Shown here: positions 19,016 to 30,849 of the stretch, one piece after another
Layout of the letters: each line of letters starts with the position of its first letter
Position numbering within the stretch: position 1 is the stretch's first letter
DNA from: Leuctra nigra
Lineage: Eukaryota > Arthropoda > Insecta > Plecoptera > Leuctridae
DNA length: 64,000 nt
Reading direction: 5' to 3'
NCBI GenBank assembly: GCA_934045905.1
Contig: CAKOGZ010000043.1
Coordinates: 1 to 64,000 of the forward strand
Position numbers and translations under genes: made by a program
Notes under the pieces: generated by a model
Seen by the model: only the letters and a program-made list of their open reading frames with translations
Told to the model about the DNA's origin: nothing
Database searches by the model: none

Positions 19016-21600
19016 GCACATTCCATAACGGTCACGTGCTAGCTTGCTAGGTACACTCTCATTCAAAATGCAGTACCTACCTATAAAACGTGCCTCTGAT
19101 CCAGACACGTGCATATAGGCACTAATTTTGAATGCGAATGTACCTGGAAAAAATACGTTTTATTAAGACATAATTAATTGCAAACGTGAGTGACACGAGA
19201 AACGAGATTTTTTCACAATTTCGGAGAGTGGGCGTTGCCATACGAAAAAAATAATCCAGGTATTTCCTTCCAGGGTCAATGTATTAGTTCACAGTTCACG
19301 GAATATTTCACAACAGTTGTAATTTGTTATGTCAACTAGAAGAACAGTAGGTACTTACTAGGTACCTACTCAAACACATTAGAAATGCATTTAAATGGTC
19401 AAATATTAATAAAAAAAAAATAGCCGGTATATTATAAAGTTAATCAGTGGTTATTGGAAGTTATTTTATCTCGCCATGTTTCCCTATTGTTTGAAAGCTG
19501 TTCCACTGACTTGACACATTACCTAAGGTACCTCCTACTGTTTTTATTTTTAACGCATTTTTATTTGGAGGAAATATTTTGGGATCATTTGAAATCCTCA
19601 ACTTGACTGTCACATAATGGGGAAGTCTCGTGAAATTCAGATTTCAGAATAATAGACCATTATTTTATGAAAGTTGATTATGTTGCTGAACACAGATGTG
19701 ATTTTATTTTTGCTGTGGGATGAATAGTTTTCAAGGAATGAATTTACAAAGTTTGATTACTTTTAACATGAAAATTTACAGAAAATTGACAGATGATCCA
19801 CAATGGTAACACATTAGTGTAAGTGGATTCTTGTAATACGTCGTTTTTTCCCGCCAAAAGTCCCATTATAATTGAATTTCATTTGCATGAATTAATTTAT
19901 TACATTTCGCGGGTGACAAATGTCAGTAATTATTTGCGTTGATATTTAAAAACTTACTGGAACAAAATTTCACGAGACTTAAGTATTACCTAGGTACCTT
20001 ATTCATAAAAAAATGAAGAAGGATAAAAAGATCCATAATTTTTGTTTATACATGAATCGGTTGTTGGATTTTGAAATTAGCAATTATTTTTTGATAATCT
20101 CTTACAGGACGATAGAATCGTTTCAATAATAATTTTTTCACGTATTCCCTACTTACTAACTATATTGTTTTGATAAATTACAAAAAATAAAATGCTACAC
20201 ATAGGAGATTCACTGCAATTGAATTTTAGGAATAATAAAGAGCAGGAAAACACACGAAAATTAAAAAAAAAACAGTTTCATATAATATAAACGTATATTA
20301 TTGTAAAAGACTATACTACCACATCACTTAAAATTGCAAATTAAGTAGGTAAGTTATCTGGTAGTAGGTAGGTATAGCTTCATTTGCATGACAATTAAGT
20401 AACAAACAAAACTTTAAATATGTATGCAGCAAAATATGTCGACAATAAACAAACTAAAAATATTTGTACCTAACATCTGCAGTTATCATCATGCGCAAAT
20501 AATTTTCTATGCATTATTAACAGTGCATCTATGATAAAGACCATACTGATTACTTTCATATTGTTATATTCTCAGTGCAGTTTCTAAAAAGCATAATTTA
20601 AATGTCCTTCAACCTTCACACGTCACATAGTATCAAAACATTCTGAGGTAGGTACTACCTGGCAGTGAGTCTGGCACGCTGTCTCTTTATCGACAAGACA
20701 CAATTCGGATTTTACTTCACTCACGGATATGTTGGCACAATTTTTCATCTTCAGTTTTTCAAGAAAATGAATGCTATTGAATACGTATTTCTTTCATCTG
20801 AAAAAATAAAATTGCAAAGTATTTAGGTAATGTACCTTGTACAGTACTAATAATGTTCGCAAGATATTTGCAATTATTTATTATTGTAGGTACAGATTCT
20901 AACCTAAACAAGATTTATACAAGATCTTGAAAAGTTTAGCAAGATCATGCAGCGTATTGTTAGAAGTGTTTTTTTATTTTTTGTGTAAATTTTTATTCGG
21001 TCAGACCAATGAAAGTCCAACATTTACAAGATCTTGTTATCATAAGATCTTGCTAATTTTGTCAATATTTAACACTATTATTATGCTATGCTCAAAAGAA
21101 TTTTCCGATTTAATGGCCAGATACTGGATTCCATCCATAAATTATTAGCACACGGTCTTGTGGTGTCGAGGACTGACATCCGCAATCTATGTGGATGCAA
21201 CTTCTTTTGAGCATGAGGCTGCCTAGCAAATAGTTTCTACCTACTACACAAGAACTATTTATGTAAATAACTGCAATAGCAGATAGCTGCAAATAACAGT
21301 CTTTACAAAAAATTTAAAAATTGAATTTTTGGCACAGAGTGATCCCTAAAAAAAAAGGATAGATTCAATGAAGAATTTGTAAATTGATAGGATAAACTTC
21401 TTGGCAATGAATAATACAAAAATCGCTTTTGTGTTGTGTGACCTGCCACAATAATCACTTGAGGTAAAATTAGTACCATTAGGTACACTATTTATTTAAA
21501 ATCCCAATAAAAATTTGAAACATTCTATATTGCATAAATGTGATTTATAGGTAAGGTTAGAGGAAATACTACACATATAAAATACTAAAATGTGGCTTAC
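19016..21600. other. AT-rich intron-like DNA
   Basis: No gene seen. The motif TAGGTACCTAC recurs (19350-19370, 20048, 22715, 26040). An AGATCTTG motif clusters near 20910-21055. Confidence 0.4.
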
Positions 21601-21792
21601 CATCAGAGAGTTCTGAATCATTACATCTGTAGAACATTTAATCCATTAACTCGATGAAGTCCCAAGTCCTGTGCATCTTCAGAATTCTCGCTAATTTGCC
21701 AAGAAGTAAATTTACTTTTTAATTGAAGTAGGTAGGCAATTAAATCGACTCTAGAATAAGAGCAGGGCAAGTTCACGGTGAATCTGTAGAAC
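21601..21792 (-). other. Candidate 5' exon (mostly untranslated)
   Basis: On the minus strand a good acceptor (TTACTTTTTGTAG) and a good donor (GATG|GTAAGC) bracket 192 nt. All frames have stops early. After the last stop an ATG opens 12 codons (MFYRCNDSELSD) to the donor. It could be a 5'-UTR exon carrying the start codon of a gene whose first exon is at 23009-23240. Splice-pattern support only. Confidence 0.25.
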
Positions 21793-23008
21793 CTACAAAA
21801 AGTAAGGTGAAAGTTAGCAACTCAAATTAATTTCCTCTCAGCCATTCCGTGTTACGGGTGTACGGGTGTAAGATGCTATGTTCAGCATCTTATTCATCAA
21901 AATAAAAATAGTTAGGATCATTGTGCAGCCTTCTAAATTTTTTATGTAATTTACATGGTTCGACACAAAATTTAAATTTAAATGCGGTCCCACAATTTTA
22001 CTGATAACAAAATAACTATTCAAACTTAGCACAAAACTGATTACATATTTGGAATCAGCAAGAAAATACCATGAATATAATATAAAAACATGCTGATTTA
22101 TTATCATTTAATAATTCAGCAGTCATATGTATTATGTGGCATATGTCTGCATTCGCATGGAATGGCTGCTCTCTTACCACCGGCGCGTTAGAGGAAATTC
22201 AAAAGGTGCGGTTTATTTTTTTGGATGACAACATTCAATCCCAAAAATTTTACTACGTATTTGAATGAAGCGGGACCACCATTCAATGTATGTATCTACT
22301 ACCTCCGACAAGAATGTAATTTCCATGCAACATAATTTTTACTTTCGGATCACAACAAAAATGTTTGTTATTGGCCTTGTAAGGTACCTACATAAACAAA
22401 AATAATTGCTGTATATATCTAAAATCCTTCATAAAGTTAAATAATTAAATATAATGAACATATTTACCACTCTGCTCGGTTCGGTTCTTAATGTTTCGGC
22501 TCGGTTTGACGATACAGCTTGGTTCGCTCGCAGGACGAATACGCGCTTTGTTTCTGGAGTTCAATATCTTTATAGCCTATTTTCTTCCAGAGTAGATTCA
22601 CCTTTAACAAGTAACATTATTAAAACTGCAGTAGGTGCCTTGGTAGGTATGTGGGATGGTTATTGGTTAATGTACCTAGAGGTGAAAATATTCCCAAAAT
22701 AGGCGGAGGTACGTACTAGGTACCTACCTACAGGTAGTGTTCCTACTGACTACTACCACTGATATGTATAGACTACCACGCCAAGCAAACTGTTTACCTA
22801 CTTTATTTATTTTATAAATACCTAAGGTCCTTCCTAGTTGGAAATTTTACTTTGCATAAATTGCTACATTTCAAAAATGTACATGTGAGGTTAATGTTTA
22901 CTGAACATTGGTCACACTACCTATTGGTTTATTAGTATCCCCAGCATACAAAACTAAAGTAACAACGATTAATGCCTGGATACTTATGTAGTTGTGATGA
23001 AGACTCAC
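21793..23008. other. Unassigned, intron-like
   Basis: AT-rich sequence with no supported gene. The plus-strand frame at 22454-22702 has no domain or splice support. Confidence 0.4.
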
Positions 23009-23240
23009 CTTCAATGGGTTGTATGGCTCTGTGATGAAAATCCAAGCAAAAGAGGCACAACAAAACTGTAATTATTTCACGATTTGTGTCACATTAAATG
23101 GTATGAACTGAGACAAACTATTCAGCAGTGAACACTGCATTCACGGACACAGATAATAATTGAAATCACATTCAAAATCACTCAAAAGGACGTAAACTAC
23201 ACACTCATGACACTCAGTAAAATATCAACAAACGTCAAAC
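23009..23240 (-). other. Candidate first (5'-UTR) exon
   Basis: Minus-strand sequence with stops in all frames ends at a near-perfect donor, GAAG|GTGAGT. Upstream lies a CG-containing stretch (AACGCGGCGTTTGACG) unlike the AT-rich surroundings, which could be promoter-proximal. Speculative. Confidence 0.3.
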
Positions 23241-23479
23241 GCCGCGTTTGAAATGAAGAAGGGAGAACGGAAACAAGTTGATTCACGAAGATGGCCGACT
23301 GCCGAGTTCATAAAAGAAACTTTACTAATAACGTTTAAAATGGTATGAATACTTTGCTTTGGAATTGTAAACATATTTATTCTTAAATCAATATATCCAT
23401 GTGAAATGTAGATGTAATTATTATAGAAATGAAGTTATAAATATGAAAAAAATAAGTCATTAGAGCAGCTCAAATTCAA
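23241..23479. other. Unassigned AT-rich sequence
   Basis: Nothing recognised. Confidence 0.35.
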
Positions 23480-23690
23480 ACAGTCGTGGCGCCCGAGCGG
23501 GCCGTCCCTAGCCATTCCCGGGCGGGACCAAGACGGGACATTCCTAGAAATTTTACAGCCAGATAAAACGGATCGGTTGGGCTCCGTTGGGCAGGCCCAG
23601 GGCATGCCCTAGTAGTTCCCGCCCGGGACGTCCCACTTGGGCGCTAGATGGGCAGAAGCCCGGGCCGCCCAGTGTTTGTAGGGTACCTTA
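23480..23690. repeat. GC-rich repeat, inverted relative to 18716-19015
   Basis: CGGGCGGGAC and GGGCCGTCC modules, ending CCCAGTGTTTGTAGGGTACC, the exact inverse of the start of the GC-rich repeat at 18716. Confidence 0.65.
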
Positions 23691-23736
23691 CATAACAATT
23701 GGAAGGTAATATTAAATCCTAAATATTGTATAGGTA

Positions 23737-23948
23737 CACTCGGCCAAACAAAACTTGAACGTTGACCAAATTTGAATGACTGCTGGTCATGGCCCATAAC
23801 CAATCAAAGCTTGTTATTATCATTGAAATGTGAGGTCACCTACTAGAGTGAGACAATGAGATCGCTTAGACTGACTACTGATGGTGCGTTCTAACATTTT
23901 TCAGCCTATCAGATTTATTGAACGTTCAAGTTTTGTTTGGCCAAGTGT
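23737..23948. mobile_element. Mariner-type MITE with TA duplication
   Basis: Inverted ends of about 27 bp (CACTCGGCCAAACAAAACTT and its complement, one mismatch), flanked by TA at 23735-23736 and 23949-23950. 212 bp, no ORF. Confidence 0.8.
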
Positions 23949-24479
23949 ACATATCATAAATTAGTAAATTACCTATGTTAAATTCAAGATATATACAGCT
24001 TTATGATATTTTAGTGTCAGCATCGCTAAATGTAGTTATAGGACCACAATACTAGGGGAGAATGTTTTTGTGGTTGCAGTATCTAATGGTTTGTCAAATA
24101 TTGTGAAAGTTTTGGTTAAAAATCAAATGCAAAAAAATGAATATTTCATGAATTTGATAATCGAGTTTCAAACATGTTACTGCAGCCATGTACACATGTA
24201 TAGGCTGAACGTTGCTTAAACCTATAAATTACTTATTGATAAAGTAGTACACATAAAAAGTACTATATGCCTAGATAGAAAAAGATAGATTTGAGATCAG
24301 TTGAAGATTGATGATTGAAATCTCGGTGTAAGCTTACTAGCGGTGAGCAAATTTAACAATTAAAAAGTTTACCATAAGTTACAAAGCGTACTTAAAATTG
24401 GGAAAAGTTGCTAAATTGGTGCAATTATATAGAGCTCGTGTTCAATATTTGGTGAATACGTTCATACGAGTTGCTACCA
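23949..24479. other. AT-rich DNA, nothing recognised
   Basis: No gene or clear repeat seen. Confidence 0.35.
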
Positions 24480-24720
24480 AAAAGATTTGGAGACTACGTT
24501 AATGGAGCGCCAGTGAATATGTTTAGATTCATCACATTGTTTAGAAGAGAAACTAAGGAATAACATCTACATTCCCATTTATACTTCAAATAGCTGCTAA
24601 GCCACAGCAGTTTGAGTAAAACCATTTTCTGTTGTTCTGCGATTTTTAAACAGTTCCAGAACCTTTTAAAATGCAGTTGGTAACATACGGCCGGTAGCAT
24701 GGGTAGCAAATGAATAACCT
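24480..24720. repeat. Diverged relative of the 35.5-36.1 kb element
   Basis: GGAGCGCCAGTGAATATGTT and the following 60 bp match, with changes, 35658-35730 (GCGCGCCAATGAATACACTT). Confidence 0.5.
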
Positions 24721-24806
24721 CCCGTTTACATGGGGATCGAAGTGTAAAATATTTGAAGCGTCATTGAAATATTTCCAAAAAACTAAGAGATTCAGAGATT
24801 CATATA

Positions 24807-25830
24807 CAGTAAAACCTCCTTAAATCGAACAACCATTAGCCGAAATCCATCATAAATCGAAGTAAACTCAAGTCCCGTCCACAGTATAATCTGTTACATG
24901 TTAAAATAAATTATAAACCGAAATTTGCGTAAGTCGTAATTCGAAGTAATATTTGGCCCCAAGTTGAAATATAACATGTGATTTCAGTTTTTAAATCGAA
25001 GTATTTATTTTGTATAATACAATTTTCGGAGAATACAGGATTATTTCTATCAAAAATGTCCTCTATTTTTGGAGCAGAGTGTCCGCCTGACTTCCCTCCC
25101 TTTTCCGCGGCACCCCAGCTGGCACTACCTGCTCTATCTCAAAGACAAGTGGGTCTCTCAACAAAAAAACAGACACGGGTGGAGGGTTGAATCCCTGTTT
25201 CTAAGAATCTCTGAAAAGGGCTGTAAATATATGTAGTCAACAACTGACTGCCGGCATAAACATTGGTCATTGAATTATTATTCTGCGTAATATTTAATCT
25301 TATGTTTACTTTTAATATGGATGTCCACATAAAATAAATATTCTGTCGACTGAAAAACAAACTGAAATCAGTGACTTTTTCAAGAAATCTTCCACCTATT
25401 TAATTTTTTTCTCAATCTTTTGATGATTCATAAATGACAGCGAACAATTATCTTTCCGTTTCTGTTCCATTATTTATTTTTTCAATAACACCACACCTAT
25501 AGGTAGTTGAATAAATAATAATTGTAAAATCGATTTATTGTCAAAAATTAAGTGTGTGATTAATTTGTTTAGTATCCAGTCTGCAGATTATATATAATTG
25601 CGTAAATAATAAGAGTCCTTTAAACCATTGGAGGCATTGACCCTTCACTAAACAGCTGTCTTCAAGTGGTCTCTAGACCCTTGCGCAGGCAGAGGGGGTA
25701 GGTTTACGAGGCTTATCTTTACTACACGTCTGGAAAACATCATTCTATGAAAATACTTATAAATCGAAAAATCATGAGTCGAAGTGCTTTTTTTGGGTCC
25801 CTTCAATTTCGACTTAACGAGGTTTTACTG
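24807..25830. mobile_element. Pogo/Tigger-like non-autonomous element
   Basis: Begins CAGTAAAACCTCCTTAA and ends TTAACGAGGTTTTACTG, the inverted end typical of pogo-type Tc1/mariner elements. TA precedes the left end; the right flank AA suggests a mutated TA duplication. Internal motifs such as AAATCGAAGTAAACTCAAG recur inverted at 28830-29060. There is no intact transposase. Confidence 0.75.
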
Positions 25831-26168
25831 AATTAGTAAACTGTCATTAGAGTGAGTTCAAGGTTGCATCACACAGCCTTGGCTATGATACGTTTATGAA
25901 TAGTTGATTACTCTGTAAAACATAAATCTGAATTGCAAGAGAACTGTTTATTAAAAATTTAAGTTTATCACTAGAAGGCACACTAATATAATAAAGGGAT
26001 GTAATTTTGAATATCATCATCAGTTGATCGATTGTTAGTAGGTACCTACCTAGGGACATCCAAGGTACCCTGTGATAATGTATTTTTACAGTCAGTTATC
26101 TGTGGAATTAAAAATGTCAATCTTCTAACCAGATATGATTGAAGTAGACTAGACCTGTCCTCACTATA
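25831..26168. other. Unassigned sequence
   Basis: Nothing recognised. Confidence 0.35.
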
Positions 26169-26317
26169 CTAGAAGTTCGCCACGGAAGTCCACGATTTTC
26201 TCCATTTGCACTTGAAGAGGATAGCTACGTCCCGTTCCGTTTGATGATAGCTATCCCTGTGCCTTTCCATTGTCACCGGAATTGAGAAAGGGTCGCTCTT
26301 CTCGGAGGGAACCCGGC
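26169..26317 (-). other. Possible exon of the minus-strand gene
   Basis: A good acceptor (TTCTCTGTGTTTCAG) precedes an open frame of about 49 codons ending in TAG (contains VTMERHRDSYHQTERDVAIL). The frame needs an incoming phase of one nucleotide, but the exon at 26750-26928 leaves in phase 0, so another exon would have to lie between. Not recognised. Confidence 0.25.
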
Positions 26318-26749
26318 CTGAAACACAGAGAATCCAGACCAAATGGTAAGAGCTAGGTTATGACAGTTAGCGACAATGTTGGAGATAAAGGTTCAATGAA
26401 TGCCGTGTTATTCTTGCTTTCTCGATATTCTGTTTGGAAAATGTACTTATTTCTGTTGTGTTTTTCCTTCTAAAACAGCTCCAAACCGCCAACTGCAGGC
26501 AACAAATTGATGAACAGCCTTCATTAAATTTTTTTGAATGAAGTTACTTTTCTAAAATCTGATGAAATATTTAGAATCTCGGTACACTCATGTGTACTAT
26601 ACAATTACTAATTTTTGGGGATTTTTAATATTTTGCTAACACACTGTAAGTGCAATCAATATAGAATTAAAAATGTCGTACTATTGTAAAACCCGTAACG
26701 TGGATTGGCCACAGGTAGGAATGTATTAAGTAATTAATTGATATCGTAC

Positions 26750-26928
26750 CAAAGTGTAACCGAACGAATGCTTGATAATTGGCCAGCCATTGAAGAAGTT
26801 GTTGGTAGTTTCCACGTTATCATGAAGGCGCGCGAGTCTTAAAGGGAAAGACTTTTCCCAACGCTCCAGAACTTCCGGCCTTGGTTCTCTTGTGTGTCGC
26901 AGCCACTCAGCGTGGGCTAGTAGATCAC
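26750..26928 (-). CDS. Exon 3 of an uncharacterised arthropod-type gene
   Basis: Minus-strand exon between TTTTGTTTAG and TTG|GTACGA. It enters with two nucleotides, exactly completing the codon left by the exon at 30597-30849, and leaves in phase 0. Text: LLAHAEWLRHTREPRPEVLE, then RWEKSFPLRLARLHDN and GWPIIKHSFGYTL. The pattern Trp..Ser....Arg followed by WP-hydrophobic-K...GY is one I associate with a multi-copy uncharacterised family of arthropod proteins, sometimes labelled SAMD3-like. That assignment is from memory and low confidence. The exon has no lesion. Confidence 0.6.
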
Positions 26929-27228
26929 CTAAACAAAATCAAATCTATAAAATACCTACTCATAAAACCAGAGTTAGGTAGTTTTTGGGTACCTAACTAG
27001 TATTCACCCGCAGTAACTTTGTGATTTGAAATCCACATTAAACATTGAAAGCTTCACAAACTTGTTGTATATATTTATTGGTTATTTCTCGATATTTCAA
27101 TCGCTCGTTTGTGATCTTCCTCAGGAAAAGATATTTAATGACGTTCAATGTTCCATGTCTATTTCAAATTAAAAAACCAAATATAAGTCAGTGAAAGAAT
27201 AATTATTGTAAACTTCGGGAATAATTTA
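26929..27228. other. Intron sequence
   Basis: Between exon 3 and the nested repeat stack. Nothing else recognised. Confidence 0.4.
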
Positions 27229-28078
27229 GGGCCGGTCTTTGTACTTCTTGCTAAAGTTAGCTACCGGATAATGTTCTTGATAGTTAGCAAGCGTCTTTAA
27301 CTTCTTGATCGCATTAGCTAGAGAATGAAATCAATGTAAAACTAGGAAAACGCTCGGTGTAACGCGTTGATGAGCGAGCACCGACACGCACGACATCGCC
27401 AATCATAGCACGATCCATTCAATCAAAGATAACTTACTATACATTATTTATTACCAATTTTCCTTGCAACTTTTCATAAACACTCTGGATCAATTAAATA
27501 ACAGATTATTGTACTAATATTTTTCCATCAATCTCTTTGGACAGATATTCAAACACTTAAAACAGCAATAAGTCTGTAAATTCTTGACCGATTGTGCTGA
27601 AAATGTGTAAAATATGATGTTATCTAGTCAAAACGTTGTTTTCATAACTGTGAAACACAATCCATATCGTAAAATAAATTATTTTAGATAAGGTATACCT
27701 ATACCTATGTATATGAAATACCTACATTACATTTTAACTACATTATGTATTGCAATATGATCAACTAAGAAAAGAATCTGTCTTACTTGATATTGAGAAT
27801 AGCCATCTATAAACTTTGCTTTGCTACATAGAGCAACCCAGAATGCAGTGGAATTTCTGTTTTGAAATGTCATTTCTGACAGTTATTAAAACTGTCAATA
27901 AGTGCATCTATGTTCTTGACTGGTAGGGCTGAAAATTTGTAAAATAAGAGACAATGTTGGTCTGAACGACCATGCAAAATATGAGTTTGATTGATCAGAT
28001 TAATCGAAGACCATTTGATAGGTCAAATGGTGGTGTGGCTATAGACCGTTTTAAATTAAGTATACAAATGAAAAATAT

Positions 28079-29256
28079 TAGGGTTGGGCGAAACTCATTT
28101 TTTTTTCGAACCGAACCTCGAACCGAACCTTTTCAAAAGGTTCGAAATTTCGAACCTTAAACGAACCGAACCTTTTTTTTCGAAAATGATGTTTTCCAGA
28201 TAATGTAGTAAAGATAAGCGCGTAAGCACCAGTCACCATTCTCCCCCCTCCCTCTCGCAAGTCAAGTGGCTAGACACTTGAAAACAGCTGTTTGATGGGG
28301 TGTTTGTTTACGCAAATATTATTTCTTGACATAATACCATTGACATAATAGGAACAAAAACGCGAAATATACTGCTCGAAATTTTAATACATTTCAGTAT
28401 ATTCCAATATTCTTCAAAAATTATCTCGCCAATCGTCATACTGTTTTTTATTTTGCATTGGGTTACAATGAAGTTTGGAAAGCTCAAATATACACCATTA
28501 TTTTTTAACTTATGCGTGATATCTTCCCTTCATTTAGATCGCGAATGGTGTTCTCAATGACCACTATTATATTTTATTCAATAACCATGAACATACAATA
28601 TCATATAAATAAAATAAAATATGATGTCAAGTCATTTGCCATCTGATTACTTCTTATTGCGAGTTCACAGACCTTTCAACAGAGAAAAACAAAACAATCC
28701 TCCCTTACGCAGGCAAGGGTCAGGTTCAGGTACCTGCTGGCAAGCAGCTGCACTCTGCAGGACCCAAAAGTACACTCTGTTCCAAAAGTACAACACAGTT
28801 TAGATCGCAATAATCATTATTTCATTTTAATACTTCGAAAATTTTACTCAACAAGGAAATTACCTGGACTTCTAAACTGAAATCAATGCTACTTTTCTAG
28901 TTGGTACCAAATAGCACTTCGAAATTGCGTCTTATGAAAAATTCGGTTCAAGATTTATTTTAACATGAAACACCCTATAGTGTGACAGGATTTGAGTTTA
29001 CTTTGATTTATGATGATTTCGGCTTACAGGGGTTCGATTTACCCAGGTTTTACCATTTTACTGCACCACTAAAGACAAGAGGCCAACATTAGACAAATAG
29101 TGACAAGATATTGGTTGCATTGTTTGAATGAAAAAGGGCGGGAAAAAAAGGCGGGAGGTTCGAAAAAGGTTCGAAAACGAACCTTAGGGGTTCGTTTTTC
29201 GAACCTAGCTAGCCGGTTCGGTTCGGTTCGAAAACGAACCGGTTCGCCCAACCCTA
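28079..29256. mobile_element. Non-autonomous hAT element with perfect 8-bp TSD
   Basis: Ends TAGGGTTGGGCGAA and TTCGCCCAACCCTA, flanked by AAAAATAT at 28071-28078 and 29257-29264. The subterminal regions are dense in GAACC/GGTTC repeats (28100-28180 and 29150-29245) that can fold back. No transposase ORF. It interrupts the Helitron. Confidence 0.88.
28830..29060 (-). mobile_element. Pogo-like fragment inside the hAT element
   Basis: Read on the minus strand it matches 24807-24960 with changes: AAAACCTGGGTAAATCGAA, then CATCATAAATCAAAGTAAAC, then CATGTTAAAATAAAT. The opposite terminus is missing. Confidence 0.6.
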
Positions 29257-30100
29257 AAAAATATTGGTGCCAATCCTTGCTAAGTTTTAAGTTGCCAATC
29301 CTTGCTAAGTTTTAAGTTGATCGATTAAACCTTTATGATTGAACGGTTCCTTGTTAATTTTCAAAAATCACAGGATTTCGTTCAAAAAATATACCTGGGA
29401 CCACCCATATGATATGATATGTAGTGTGTGTACACAATATCAGATCAATCTGTTGAACGGTCATTATTAGTTTCATATCGTTTAAAACTTTCTGCTCTAA
29501 CTACCTTGCCTTGTAGATTCGAAGTCGCCGTGAATTTGACAGCCAACACGCAAAATGTCCCTAAAATGACAAAAACTTTTGAAATAACGACAGATTAGAG
29601 TGAAAATTGGCAAAAATACCTTAAATGTTGGTACCAATGACCATGCGAAGTTTTTAGTTGGTCGGTCAATCGGTTCCAGTTTAAATTTCAAAAATCACAG
29701 GAAAAATGGTTTCAAATTTGAACCAATTGGAGGATTTGGCTGAATTATTTTTTGATTGGGTACAATGTTGGTTGCAATAACTTTGCTAAATTTCAAATTG
29801 ATCGAACCAACCAATCGAAAGATAATTTTTATAAAATTTGAACCAATCACAGGATCTCGTTCAGAAAAGATCCCAGGGATCGCAAAGATTACGTTAGTAT
29901 GTGTACCAAATTTCAGATCGATTGGTTGTGCGGTTTGACCTGGGCAGTGCAGGCAAAAAAAAAAAAAAAAAACACACAGAGAAAGTGCCATAAGAGTACC
30001 GTGGTGACGCTCGCTACGCTCGCTCAATTAGGTGCTTGCTAACTTTATCTGTTAGCTAGCTATCAAGAACTTTAGCAAGAGGTACAGAGAATGGCTATTT

Positions 30101-30596
30101 GTACCTGGATCTTAAATTAGTTTTTGTTACTTTTAAAGTTATAAAGTTATTTTTAGGTGAAATAATTTGTCAAACATATTATTTTGATGGAATTTCAGTC
30201 TTCAAACTCCCTTGAGAGGAAATCCAAATCTGTGGCCAACAATCACAAGAAATATAACCTTATTTCCACTGTAGTAAGACAAGTAAATTCTTTTCATTTT
30301 TGCTAACTACTCAGTTACTTTTAAAATCAATTAACATACCTACTAAGTACCTTAGTTCATTTTGAGATCAGGTAACTTACAGATTAATAGTTACTTTTTA
30401 CAAGTAACTTACCCAACTCTGCATAAAACATTATGTTTTAATAAATATATTGATGGGTTAAAATTAGACCAAGGTAATGTGTAAAGGTTGCGTGCAATAT
30501 GGATGTCATGAAAAACAATTATGCTTGCACAGGTATTCAATATTTTAAATATTTTTTGGCAAAAAAAAAATATATGTAGTTACAATATTTAATTAC
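30101..30596. other. Intron sequence
   Basis: AT-rich, with an A-run near 30561-30570. Nothing else recognised. Confidence 0.4.
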
Positions 30597-30849
30597 CAGC
30601 AGGTTCTTCATTAGGAGCCTCCTCATCAACTGTGCAATTCTTTCTCTTGCGAGGTCGAGACGGTTCGATCACACTTGCAAGTCGCAGCTCGCTAAGGGAA
30701 TTTCTGTATTTGTCCAGGAGTTTACTCTCGCCACCTTCTGGTTAGGACCTTCCGATTGAGGAGCCACGTAGTAGATTTCTGCGCTCTCGTTGGGAAACAA
30801 TTGCTGGATTTCGTTTGATAAAATCAAGAAATCTCTGTTGAGAATAGAT
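30597..30849 (-). CDS. Exon 2 of the uncharacterised gene, with a frameshift
   Basis: Minus-strand exon between TTTTCTTACAG and GCTG|GTAATT. The first part reads NRDFLILSNEIQQLFPNESA then EIYYVAPQSEG in the frame set by exon 1. The second part reads ESKLLDKYRNSLSELRLASV then PSRPRKRKNC in the -1 frame. The switch lies near 30738-30745. Both halves look coding, and only the second frame joins exon 3 in phase, so a single base appears to have been lost. The pattern F..L...I...FP.E....YY....GKL..KY.N fits the same uncharacterised arthropod family (recalled, unverified). It is either a pseudogene or a sequence error. The basic PRKRKN stretch could be a nuclear signal. Confidence 0.6.

Larger units (their letters stand above)
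27342..30030 (-). mobile_element. Helitron-like element, both ends visible
   Basis: On the minus strand its 3' end is at 27342: a terminal hairpin box, then TTTTCCTAG, followed by T. Its 5' box (ATTGAGCGAGCGTAGCGAGC) is near 30030. The body at 27850-28070 matches 38070-38290. The 29280-29950 part has repeated CAAATTTCA.GATCGATTGG blocks and a stretch of 18 A. A hAT element (28079-29256) is inserted inside it. No Rep/helicase ORF. Confidence 0.6.
27229..30100. mobile_element. Outer MITE interrupted by a Helitron
   Basis: GGGCCGGTCTTTGTACTTCT followed by TGCTAAAG (27232-27257) is echoed inverted at 30075-30095 (CTTTAGCAAGAGGTAC). The left end shares GGGCCGGTCTTT with the MITE at 5-157. The element is split by the Helitron at 27342-30030. 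Together they occupy the intron between the exons at 26750-26928 and 30597-30849. Confidence 0.5.

Noticed and set aside
18722..19114. 130-codon Gly/Pro/Arg-rich minus-strand ORF
   Set aside because: Open on several frames of both strands because the GC-rich repeat lacks stop codons.
22454..22702. 82-codon plus-strand ORF
   Set aside because: No family resemblance, splice context or composition bias.
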